NCBI GenBank assembly: GCA_938030645.1
Contig: CALHHQ010000019.1
Span: 1 to 5,611 of the forward strand
Length of the DNA: 5,611 bases
Source: an uncultured Rhizobiaceae group bacterium
GTDB lineage: Bacteria; Pseudomonadota; Alphaproteobacteria; Rhizobiales; Rhizobiaceae
Reading direction: 5' to 3'
Shown here: positions 1-5,611 of the stretch, piece after piece
How positions within the stretch are numbered: the stretch's first letter is position 1
How the letters are laid out: every line of letters starts with the position of its first letter
Made by a program: the position numbers and the translations under genes
Notes under the pieces: model-generated
What the model was told of the DNA's origin: nothing
Seen by the model: the letters and a program-made list of their open reading frames with translations, nothing else
The model's database searches: none

Positions 1-17
1 GGTGTCGGGATATTCAT
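1..17 (-). CDS. Start of a further operon gene (partial, 5 codons visible)
   Basis: An ATG at 17-15 lies one base after the TAA stop of the amidohydrolase gene (21-19) and reads Met-Asn-Ile-Pro-Thr before the window ends. The junction (TAA, A, ATG) repeats the pattern between the hydratase and the MarR gene, so a translationally coupled fifth gene is likely. Shine-Dalgarno support is weak: only a GGGA about 10 nt upstream. The product cannot be identified. The pathway still needs a beta-hydroxyacyl-CoA dehydrogenase and an uptake system, so either would fit, but that is a guess from context. Confidence 0.4.
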
Positions 18-18
18 T

Positions 19-891
19 TTAACTGAGTCCCAACAAACGGGCGGCATTACCTTTGATAATGTCCTCGCGCAATTCGTCCTTGATGGCGATTTTCTCGAAG
101 TCTGAAAGCCAACGCTCGGGTGTAATCATGGGCCAATCGGAACCGAAAAGAACTTTCATTTTCAAAATTGAGTTACAGTAGCGCACCAGAATTTCTGGGA
201 AATATTTGGGGGACCATCCGGACAGATCGATGTAAACATTCGGCTTGTGTTGTGCGACAGCCAAAGCCTCTTCCTGCCAAGGGAAGCTGGGGTGAGCGAG
301 AATGATTTTCATCTCGGGGAAGTCCACCGCCACATCGTCCATATACATCGGATTGGAATATTTCAGGCGCATACCATTGCCACCGGGCATGCCACTGCCA
401 ACGCCTGTTTGACCGGTGTGGAACAAGGCGATGCCACCTTCTTCTGCTATGGCTTCGTAGAGGCCATAGGCCATGCGATCATTGGCATAGAAGCCCTGCA
501 TGGTGGGATGAAACTTGAAGCCTTTGATGCCAAAGTCCCGCATGAGCCGTTTGGCTTCTCGAATGCCAAGTTTGCCCTTATGAGGGTCGATACTGGCAAA
601 CGGGATCAGAACATCGTCGTTCTCTGCAGCAAGCTCCGCGACTTCTTCGTTCTTATAGCGTCGATAGCCTGTTTCTCTTTCCGCATCGACAGGAAAGATG
701 ACAGCAGCAATGTTCTGCTCACGATAATGCGCCGCAGTTTCGGGCACCGTCGGAGGGTGTTCCCACGGCGCGCGAAAATACTTGGCCATTGTCGATTGCA
801 GTTCATCATATCCGTCGTCCCCGTGGCAGCCACAAGGTTCTTCTGCATGGGTGTGGATGTCGATTGCGCGAACTTTGGTGAGGTCGACCAT
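19..891 (-). CDS. Amidohydrolase-superfamily metal-dependent hydrolase (Amidohydro_2 / CouO-like)
   Basis: This is a 290-residue cytoplasmic TIM-barrel enzyme of the Amidohydro_2 (COG2159) type, a full-length size for the family. Visible metal-site motifs are DIHTH near the N-terminus (His13, His15), KFHP (His128), LFHTG (His158), LAHPS (His200) and FGSDWP (Asp252). There is no signal peptide. The family includes decarboxylases and hydrolases. In hydroxycinnamate operons, members called CouO are proposed to hydrolyse the aryl beta-ketoacyl-CoA to a hydroxybenzoate and acetyl-CoA. I infer that role from its place directly after a feruloyl-CoA synthase-like gene. Start: the ATG at 891 has AGGAA at 900-904, 8 nt away. 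The upstream in-frame TTG at 897, which overlaps the preceding stop, would sit only 2 nt from that site, so ATG is preferred. A hydroxybenzoate-type decarboxylase is the main alternative. Superfamily is certain; the substrate is not. Confidence 0.85.
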   Translation of the reverse strand: MVDLTKVRAIDIHTHAEEPCGCHGDDGYDELQSTMAKYFRAPWEHPPTVPETAAHYREQNIAAVIFPVDAERETGYRRYKNEEVAELAAENDDVLIPFASIDPHKGKLGIREAKRLMRDFGIKGFKFHPTMQGFYANDRMAYGLYEAIAEEGGIALFHTGQTGVGSGMPGGNGMRLKYSNPMYMDDVAVDFPEMKIILAHPSFPWQEEALAVAQHKPNVYIDLSGWSPKYFPEILVRYCNSILKMKVLFGSDWPMITPERWLSDFEKIAIKDELREDIIKGNAARLLGLS

Positions 892-893
892 AT

Positions 894-2729
894 TCAATGT
901 TCCTGAAGTTTTGCGACGGACGGGTCGTTGTCGCTGTAAAGCCGGTCCAACAGATGTTTCCGACCTGTTAGAATTTTGCGGAAGTTCAAATTACCTTTGG
1001 CAGTGATTTCCCCTTCAGCCAGTGAAGCTGGCTCGCTGACCAACAAGGCGCGGGAAATTAGATTGGACGAGCCGGATACTCGCTTTGCCCGCTCTGAAAG
1101 GTGTTGTTCAATTTCTTTGACCAAGGCGGCATCGTCAAACGCGCCGTTTGTTTGTGATGTTTTAAAGCCTTTGCGCCCAAGCTCATCTAAACTCGGGAAA
1201 ATCAATATCCCTATTTGCTCGCGATCTGCTCCCGTGATGACGACGTCTGATGCGAGCGGCGCAAGTTGCGCCAAAACATCAATTCGCAGTTGTGCGGCGC
1301 GCACCCATGTTCCAGTCAGCAATTTGAAGTCTTCGCTGATGCGTCCGTCGAACTTCAAACCTCTGTTGGGTTCAGAAGGGTCTACAAATTTCATGGCATC
1401 GCCGGTTATGAAAAAGCCTTCATCGTCAAATGCCTCAGCTGTTTTTTCTGGATCTTCAAAATATCCGGGCATAATGTTTGGCCCTTTGACACGAACCTCA
1501 AAGCGGTTTTCATCGTTGGGAATGAGCTTGGCGACAACGTCGGTCATGGGAATACCAACGACGCCAGAACTTGGCGTTGGCTCTTGCTGTATCATCAAAG
1601 CGGGAGCCGTTTCGGTCAGTCCCCAAGATGACGTCATCAAGGGCACTTCGCCTTTGATGTCCATCGCCATGTGCTCGAAGCCTCCCCACACGTCTTGCGG
1701 AAGGGAAGCGCCTGCGTAGAACATGAGGTCAAGATTTTCGAAGAACCTTTGACGAAGCGTCGAATCATTCTGCAACGCACCAAGCAGCATCGAGAAACCC
1801 GCGGGCACATTAAAAGCCATCGTTCCGGTTATCATCGACAGGTTCTCCAATGTGCGATCAAACACTCCCTTCACTGGCTTACCATCATCGATGTAGAGGC
1901 TGCCGCCATTGGCAAGCATCATATTGAAATTGTGACTGCCTCCGAACACATGATTCCACGGCAACCAGTCCAAAATGCGTGGTGGTTTTTCGCGCAAAAA
2001 CGGCAAGGCATCAGCAAGCTGTGCCTGATTGGTGCACATCATTTTGTGCGTGGTTAGAACGCCTTTGGGAGCTGATGTTGACCCAGAGGTCATAAGAATT
2101 TTTGCGACGGTATCTGGTGTAAGAGCCGACCGTGCCACATCAATATCACTGCTGGGATCGCCCTTCAGCAAGTCATCGAATGATGTTACGCCGGAAACAC
2201 CACCTGAGTTACCCAGACAGCTTGCGACAACCTCTATCCCGTTGAAATCATCCAGCGTGAGTGCATCGGCGTACTGACCAGCGTCTATCACATATGCCAT
2301 CTTTGGACGCACCAGATTGATTGCATGTTGCAACCTGCCATGAGCGCCTTTGATTAAAGAATACTGCTCGGCCACAGGAACGGTCGGCACACCAATGAAT
2401 TGCGCCGCCAGTGTCAGCAATCCGTGATCGATGCCATTGCCAGACATAATCAAAATTGGCGTGGTTTCGTCCATCCCTCTCGCCAAGAGAGACGCTGCAA
2501 TAGTTCTCACTTTTTGAAGTGCTGATGCGTAAGTTTCTTCGCGCCAACCGGAACCGCTTCTTTCGGCAAAAAAAATGCGTTCTGGCGTTTCGTTGGACCA
2601 ATGGTCGAGCCAATCGCAGGTGTGTTGAACGACCGTGCCCAATGCATCGTTGGGTTCCAGAATAATGGATCCATCTACACGGTCGGTGCGTCGAATGTTG
2701 TGCTTGCGGAAGTTGTTTGTTCTCTTCAC
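894..2729 (-). CDS. ferA: Feruloyl-CoA synthase-type hydroxycinnamate:CoA ligase
   Basis: This is a 611-residue ANL-superfamily adenylate-forming enzyme, expected to activate ferulate, p-coumarate or a related hydroxycinnamate with ATP and CoA in the cytoplasm. Motifs in order: P-loop MTSGSTSAPKGV (213-224), DWLPWNHVFGG (254-264), A5-type SSWGLTETAP (367-376), ITGDA (441-445), hinge FDGRISEDFKL (460-470), and a C-terminal ITAKGNLNFRK in which Lys578 is the likely catalytic lysine. The length, the N-terminal stretch NGIDHGLLTLAAQFIGVP and the hinge sequence match feruloyl-CoA synthases rather than 4-coumarate:CoA ligases of the 4CL type. The start is GTG, supported by GGGAGGA at 2736-2742 with 6 nt spacing, and it overlaps the MarR stop as GTGA. 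Its own stop at 894-896 is followed closely by the amidohydrolase start. Enzyme class is firm. The preferred ring substitution (4-hydroxy-3-methoxy, 4-hydroxy or 3-hydroxy) cannot be read from sequence alone, so the symbol follows the family. Confidence 0.93.
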   Translation of the reverse strand: MKRTNNFRKHNIRRTDRVDGSIILEPNDALGTVVQHTCDWLDHWSNETPERIFFAERSGSGWREETYASALQKVRTIAASLLARGMDETTPILIMSGNGIDHGLLTLAAQFIGVPTVPVAEQYSLIKGAHGRLQHAINLVRPKMAYVIDAGQYADALTLDDFNGIEVVASCLGNSGGVSGVTSFDDLLKGDPSSDIDVARSALTPDTVAKILMTSGSTSAPKGVLTTHKMMCTNQAQLADALPFLREKPPRILDWLPWNHVFGGSHNFNMMLANGGSLYIDDGKPVKGVFDRTLENLSMITGTMAFNVPAGFSMLLGALQNDSTLRQRFFENLDLMFYAGASLPQDVWGGFEHMAMDIKGEVPLMTSSWGLTETAPALMIQQEPTPSSGVVGIPMTDVVAKLIPNDENRFEVRVKGPNIMPGYFEDPEKTAEAFDDEGFFITGDAMKFVDPSEPNRGLKFDGRISEDFKLLTGTWVRAAQLRIDVLAQLAPLASDVVITGADREQIGILIFPSLDELGRKGFKTSQTNGAFDDAALVKEIEQHLSERAKRVSGSSNLISRALLVSEPASLAEGEITAKGNLNFRKILTGRKHLLDRLYSDNDPSVAKLQEH

Positions 2730-3214
2730 GAACGATCCTCCCGCGACTTAGCTTCAATTCTGTTCAAGGCATCTACAATGCTGGATCGCGTGTCTTTATC
2801 AATTTCCTCAAACAGCGCTTCTTCATGTGCACCAACAGCTGTGGCCGCCTTATCGCAAAGCCTTCGGCCAGCCAAAGTCGCTTGCAACAGGTAAGCGCGG
2901 CGGTCAGTCAGCAACCGATCACGCGTTATCAGCTCACGCTTTTCCAGTTCATCAATAATCACCACCAAATTCGGGCGCTCAATTGCCAGTGCAGTCGCCA
3001 GTTGAGATTGACGAATACCTGGGTTCTCAACGATCAAGACGAGCGCTGAATAGCTGATCATTCTCAGGTCGAAGCGTGACAGCACGTCGTTCAGATCGGC
3101 TTGAATAACATTGAACGCGCGCTTGATATGGTAGCCTACAAATTCACGCAAAGGAGCATCTGACACTTTGTCGATCTGGGGTTGCATCTTATTTGGTGCG
3201 GCGTTTGACATCAT
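2726..3214 (-). CDS. MarR-family transcriptional regulator (CouR/FerC/HcaR-like)
   Basis: This is a 162-residue winged-helix regulator of usual MarR length. A helical N-terminal dimerisation part (about 20-55) leads to a winged helix: a helix-turn-helix around residues 66-90 (IRQSQLATALAIERPNLV) and a wing with LLTDRRAYLL near 101-110. The C-terminal part is a long dimerisation helix. MarR proteins in hydroxycinnamate operons (CouR, FerC, HcaR) repress the pathway and release DNA on binding the hydroxycinnamoyl-CoA, so the same ligand class is inferred. The gene sits inside the operon it probably controls, giving autoregulation. The likely operator is the inverted repeat at 4003-4029. Start: ATG at 3214 follows the hydratase TAA by one base, and a second ATG at 3211 is possible. 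An in-frame TTG at 3244 would add ten residues inside the hydratase gene and has no ribosome-binding site. The ATG at 3214 also lacks a clear one, so translation is probably coupled. Confidence 0.9.
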   Translation of the reverse strand: MMSNAAPNKMQPQIDKVSDAPLREFVGYHIKRAFNVIQADLNDVLSRFDLRMISYSALVLIVENPGIRQSQLATALAIERPNLVVIIDELEKRELITRDRLLTDRRAYLLQATLAGRRLCDKAATAVGAHEEALFEEIDKDTRSSIVDALNRIEAKSREDRS

Positions 3215-3215
3215 T

Positions 3216-3992
3216 TTACCGGAACTTTGGAGCGCGTTTTTCAAGGAAGGCTTTCAAACCCTCCTCGGCATCTGGCGTTGTTTGTGACAGAGATGCGGCG
3301 AGAGACTCCGTGAACAAACCATCACTTGTCGACATATCGCTGATTTTTGAAATCGCTTGAACCATGAAGTAGTTTGCGAGCGGCGCATTGCGCGAAATTT
3401 TACCTGCAAGTGTTTGTGCTAGCTCCATAGATTCACCTTGGCCGACTGCATAGTGCGTCAGTCCAAGCGCTTGCCCTTCTTCAGAACTATATTTTCGACC
3501 TGTAAGCATCATCTCTGTCATTCTGTCTGCGCCGATAATCCGGCTAACTTTTGCAGTCGCGCCGCCACCTACAAAAATACCGCGCCGTCCTTCTGGCAGT
3601 TGAAAAATTGTTGAAGGCTCGGCGATGCGAACATGCGTGGACGCAGCAATTTCCAAACCACCACCAATCACTGCGCCGAACATGGCCGATACAACCACGA
3701 GACCACCGAATTGAATTTTCTCCATGACACCGTGCCAGTGGCGCGAGTGATAAAGATTCTCTTCGGGCGTGCGATGGACATGCTCAGACAGATCAAGCCC
3801 GGAACAATAATGGCCAGCTATGCCCGTCAAAATGACAACCCGAACATCTTTTGGAGGGTTCGAAAAAAAAGCGTCCAATGCGTCAAGAAGCTCTTCGCAC
3901 ATAGCATTTCGCTTGTCGGGCCGATTCATTGTGAGCGTGGCAATGGAGCCATTCACTTCGGATTTCAAAACTTCAGTTTCCGAGACACCCAT
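3216..3992 (-). CDS. Enoyl-CoA hydratase/isomerase (crotonase) family, hydroxycinnamoyl-CoA hydratase candidate
   Basis: This is a 258-residue crotonase-fold enzyme with the signature MNRPDKRNAM near the N-terminus. The CoA-thioester oxyanion segment HYCSGLDL lies at about 61-68, GGGLEIA at 111-117 and QLPEGRRGIFVGGG at 131-144. Glu114 and Glu134 match the two catalytic glutamates of classical enoyl-CoA hydratase (Glu144 and Glu164 of the rat enzyme). Hydroxycinnamoyl-CoA hydratase-lyase has serine at the first position, so this protein looks like a hydratase without the lyase step. It is first in an operon with a feruloyl-CoA synthase-type ligase, which points to an aryl-enoyl-CoA substrate. 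Start: the ATG at 3992 is chosen because the next upstream ATG, at 4010, has no ribosome-binding site, lies inside the inverted repeat and would be about 8 nt from the predicted transcription start. The 4010 start would add MIIEFV. The stop is TAA at 3216-3218. Confidence 0.9.
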   Translation of the reverse strand: MGVSETEVLKSEVNGSIATLTMNRPDKRNAMCEELLDALDAFFSNPPKDVRVVILTGIAGHYCSGLDLSEHVHRTPEENLYHSRHWHGVMEKIQFGGLVVVSAMFGAVIGGGLEIAASTHVRIAEPSTIFQLPEGRRGIFVGGGATAKVSRIIGADRMTEMMLTGRKYSSEEGQALGLTHYAVGQGESMELAQTLAGKISRNAPLANYFMVQAISKISDMSTSDGLFTESLAASLSQTTPDAEEGLKAFLEKRAPKFR

Positions 3993-4002
3993 GACAAACT
4001 CA

Positions 4003-4029
4003 ATAATCATTGAAAGACATAATGATTAT
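4003..4029. promoter_or_regulatory. Perfect 9-bp inverted repeat, candidate MarR operator
   Basis: ATAATCATT (4003-4011) and AATGATTAT (4021-4029) are exact reverse complements separated by 9 nt. The right arm lies in a 13-bp palindrome, CATAATGATTATG (4018-4030), with 6-bp arms around one central base. The left copy is a weaker palindrome. A short AT-rich palindrome overlapping a promoter is typical of MarR operators. The repeat covers the predicted -10 and start site of the leftward promoter and the -35 of the rightward one. The sequence is seen directly; binding by the MarR product is inferred. Confidence 0.6.
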
Positions 4030-4039
4030 GTTCTATAAC
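4010..4039 (+). promoter_or_regulatory. Predicted sigma70-type promoter for the monooxygenase gene
   Basis: TTGAAA (4010-4015) and TATAAC (4034-4039) are separated by 18 nt. Transcription would start near 4046, giving a leader of about 65 nt. This promoter overlaps the leftward one and the inverted repeat, so both directions could respond to the same regulator. Confidence 0.4.
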
Positions 4040-4053
4040 TAAATACGTGTAAA
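4025..4053 (-). promoter_or_regulatory. Predicted sigma70-type promoter for the leftward catabolic operon
   Basis: Reading leftward, TTTACA (4053-4048) and CATAAT (4030-4025) are spaced by 17 nt, a good match to the housekeeping consensus. Transcription would begin near 4018, leaving a leader of about 26 nt before the ATG at 3992. The -10 box forms half of the 13-bp palindrome, so a bound repressor would block it. Confidence 0.5.
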
Positions 4054-4054
4054 G

Positions 4055-4065
4055 CGGTGTCACCG
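4055..4065. repeat. 11-bp palindrome CGGTGTCACCG
   Basis: This is a perfect 5-bp-arm palindrome around one central base, in the leader of the monooxygenase gene and just upstream of the leftward -35 box. It does not resemble the AT-rich repeat at 4003-4029, so if functional it would serve a different protein. A single short palindrome can arise by chance. Confidence 0.3.
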
Positions 4066-4073
4066 ATTGAACG

Positions 4074-4084
4074 ACAAGACTTGT
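4074..4084. repeat. 11-bp palindrome ACAAGACTTGT with nearby CTTG/CAAG repeats
   Basis: ACAAG and CTTGT form perfect arms around one base. A second, looser pair, CTTG (4080-4083) and CAAG (4090-4093), shares its left half with it. The group lies just before the ribosome-binding site of the monooxygenase gene, where it could be an operator or a small mRNA hairpin. Function is unproven. Confidence 0.3.
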
Positions 4085-4094
4085 TGGCTCAAGT

Positions 4095-4100
4095 AGGAGG
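4095..4100 (+). promoter_or_regulatory. Ribosome binding site fixing the monooxygenase start
   Basis: AGGAGG is a full Shine-Dalgarno match, 11 nt before the ATG at 4112. The spacing is slightly long but acceptable. The ATG is confirmed by the MobA-like N-terminus that follows (MQYHVNGFRPG). Confidence 0.7.
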
Positions 4101-4111
4101 CCAAGTTCAAC

Positions 4112-5611
4112 ATGCAGTATCACGTCAACGGCTTTAGGCCAGGATCGCCCTATAACGCACCAGAAGCATCAGGCATTCAACCTTATGAGAGCGATGTTGA
4201 CGTCTTGATTGTAGGCTGCGGCCCCGCAGGGCTCACACTGGCGGCGCAACTCGCACAGTTTCCTGAGATAACCACCCGAATTGTCGATCAAAAATCTGGA
4301 CCGCTTGAAGTCGGGCAAGCCGATGGCATTGCCTGTCGATCTATGGAGATGTTTGAAGCCTTTGGTTTTGCTGAAAAAGTGGAAAGAGAAGCCTATTGGG
4401 TGAACGAGACATCGTTTTGGCGCCCCAATGCAGAGCAATCGAATATTGCACGGGCAGATCGCATTCAAGATGTCGAAGACGGTCTATCAGAATTTCCGCA
4501 CACGATCCTCAATCAAGCGCGTATCCATGATTTCTATTTGGACATCATGCAACATTCGCCCCGCCGGCTCGTCCCGCATTATGACCGAACACTTTTGGAC
4601 GTGTTCAAAACAGACGATCCCAACTTTCCTGTATCGGCAAGCTTTGAACATCGTGCAGCAGACGCAACAGCAAAGCAGGAAGTCATTCGTGCCCGTTACG
4701 TCGTGGGTTGCGATGGGGCACGGAGCCAAGTTCGCAAATCCTTAGGCCATCAACTCAAAGGAGAATCTGCGCGGCAGCTCTGGGGCGTCATGGACATTTT
4801 GGCCGTCACAGACTTTCCTGACATTCGCCTGAAATGTGCAATCCAGTCGGCCTCTGATGGTAGCCTTTTGATTATCCCCCGAGAGGGTGGCTTTATGGTG
4901 CGCATGTATATTGAACTTGCCGAACTTCAAAACGATGAACGTGCGGCTGATCGCAATGTGTCTTCCGAAATGCTTATTGAGAAAGCGCGGGCGATCCTTT
5001 CACCTTACAAGCTCGACGTGAAACAAGTCGCCTGGTGGTCAGCCTATGAAATTGGGCAACGTGTCTGCGATCAGTTCGATGATGTGCCGGAAACCGAACG
5101 TGACCAAAAAACGCCACGCATCTTCATCGCTGGAGATGCTTGTCACACCCACAGCCCCAAAGCTGGCCAAGGCATGAATGTGTCGATGGCCGACGCCTTC
5201 AATCTCGGTTGGAAATTGGCCTCGGTCATTTTGAAACGGTCAGATCCAAAGTTGTTGCACACTTATTCGCAAGAGCGACAGTCAAAGGCACAAGAATTGA
5301 TCGACTTTGATCGAGACATGGCGAGACTGTTCAGCGCAAAGACGAAAGATGCCGAAGCGGCAAAGCAGTTCCAGAAGTATTTCTCAAAACATGCCCGCTA
5401 TACCGCTGGCGTGGAAACGAAATACGATACTTCAATCATCACAGGGCCGAACGATCATCAACACTTGGCAACAGGTTTTGAAATTGGAAAACGATTTCAT
5501 TCCGCTCCAGTCATTCGTCTGGCCGATGCAAAACCGATGGAACTGGCCCATACGATCAAGGCAGACGGACGTTGGCGCTTGTTCCTGTTTGCAGGCTCTG
5601 ATGATCTGGGG
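4112..5611 (+). CDS. mobA: FAD-dependent aromatic hydroxylase, 3-hydroxybenzoate 4-monooxygenase-like (3' end outside window)
   Basis: An open frame of 500 codons runs to the window end without a stop. It is a class A flavoprotein monooxygenase of the phenol 2-monooxygenase/MobA branch, using NAD(P)H, FAD and O2 in the cytoplasm. Visible motifs: dinucleotide-binding VLIVGCGPAGLTLAAQL (GxGxxG at 35-40), the FAD/NADPH DG motif VVGCDGARSQVRKSLG (Asp201-Gly202), and the FAD-ribityl GD motif IAGDACHTHSPKAGQGMN (Gly341-Asp342). Many segments agree with my memory of Comamonas testosteroni MobA, including DGIACR, ILNQARIHD, VMDILAVTDFPD and ADGRWRL. Asp71, His130 and Tyr266 fall where that enzyme's substrate-site residues lie. 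MobA is about 640 residues, so roughly 140 residues, mostly the C-terminal thioredoxin-like domain, are missing. The expected reaction is 3-hydroxybenzoate to protocatechuate. It is divergent from the hydroxycinnamate operon and shares its control region, which suggests co-regulation. Phenol hydroxylase is the alternative. Confidence 0.88.
   Translation, partial: MQYHVNGFRPGSPYNAPEASGIQPYESDVDVLIVGCGPAGLTLAAQLAQFPEITTRIVDQKSGPLEVGQADGIACRSMEMFEAFGFAEKVEREAYWVNETSFWRPNAEQSNIARADRIQDVEDGLSEFPHTILNQARIHDFYLDIMQHSPRRLVPHYDRTLLDVFKTDDPNFPVSASFEHRAADATAKQEVIRARYVVGCDGARSQVRKSLGHQLKGESARQLWGVMDILAVTDFPDIRLKCAIQSASDGSLLIIPREGGFMVRMYIELAELQNDERAADRNVSSEMLIEKARAILSPYKLDVKQVAWWSAYEIGQRVCDQFDDVPETERDQKTPRIFIAGDACHTHSPKAGQGMNVSMADAFNLGWKLASVILKRSDPKLLHTYSQERQSKAQELIDFDRDMARLFSAKTKDAEAAKQFQKYFSKHARYTAGVETKYDTSIITGPNDHQHLATGFEIGKRFHSAPVIRLADAKPMELAHTIKADGRWRLFLFAGSDDLG

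Noticed and set aside
247..906. A 219-codon open frame on the plus strand opposite the amidohydrolase gene.
   Set aside because: It lies wholly antisense to a clearly recognised gene, shows no family motif and has no supporting ribosome-binding site; it is a shadow of coding bias.
976..1719. A 247-codon plus-strand frame opposite the ligase gene.
   Set aside because: Serine-rich, low-information translation antisense to the motif-bearing ligase; no recognisable domain.
2248..2757. A 169-codon minus-strand frame overlapping the ligase N-terminus in another frame.
   Set aside because: The ligase frame carries the family motifs and a strong ribosome-binding site; this frame gives an arginine/histidine-rich translation without a domain.
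3214..3244. TTG at 3244 as the MarR start.
   Set aside because: It lies inside the hydratase gene without a ribosome-binding site and adds ten residues outside the MarR fold; the ATG just after the hydratase stop is more natural.
3216..4010. Labelling the crotonase as hydroxycinnamoyl-CoA hydratase-lyase (vanillin-forming Ech).
   Set aside because: The first catalytic position is glutamate, not serine, and the surrounding motifs differ from the lyase; plain hydratase fits better.
4169..4930. Several short open frames on both strands across the monooxygenase gene.
   Set aside because: All are shadows of the single 500-codon monooxygenase frame, which runs uninterrupted from 4112 to the window end with all three flavoprotein motifs.
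1..5611. Transcription terminators, mobile elements, CRISPR arrays and RNA genes.
   Set aside because: No hairpin followed by a T-run, no transposase-like frame or terminal repeats, no spaced direct repeats and no tRNA-like sequence were seen; gene packing leaves little room for them.

Overview
The window holds a compact aromatic-acid catabolism locus of alphaproteobacterial character. This placement is a judgement from protein style, roughly even base composition by eye and gene order; no phylogenetic marker is present. No RNA gene, mobile element, CRISPR array or long non-coding stretch was seen.

Layout: four genes read leftward as one tightly packed operon. In order of transcription they are a crotonase-fold enoyl-CoA hydratase (3216-3992, possibly starting at 4010), a MarR-type regulator (2726-3214), a feruloyl-CoA synthase-type acyl-CoA ligase (894-2729) and a metal-dependent amidohydrolase-superfamily enzyme (19-891). 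A fifth gene probably starts at position 17 and leaves the window. Junctions are 1-nt gaps or short stop/start overlaps. A rightward gene (4112 to the window end, incomplete) encodes a flavin monooxygenase very like 3-hydroxybenzoate 4-hydroxylase (MobA). The roughly 120-bp divergent region holds promoter-like hexamers on both strands and a perfect 9-bp inverted repeat (4003-4011 / 4021-4029), a good candidate MarR operator.

Proposed pathway: the ligase makes a hydroxycinnamoyl-CoA and the hydratase adds water to the side chain. An unseen dehydrogenase would oxidise the product, and the amidohydrolase would cleave the beta-keto thioester hydrolytically, as proposed for CouO-like proteins, giving a hydroxybenzoate. 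The hydratase keeps both glutamates of ordinary enoyl-CoA hydratases, unlike the hydratase-lyase that makes vanillin, so the beta-oxidative route is favoured. The divergent MobA-like enzyme would turn 3-hydroxybenzoate into protocatechuate. Together these suggest, as inference, that the locus handles meta-hydroxylated cinnamates, which the lyase route should not cleave well. The regulator probably senses an aryl-CoA and controls both directions.
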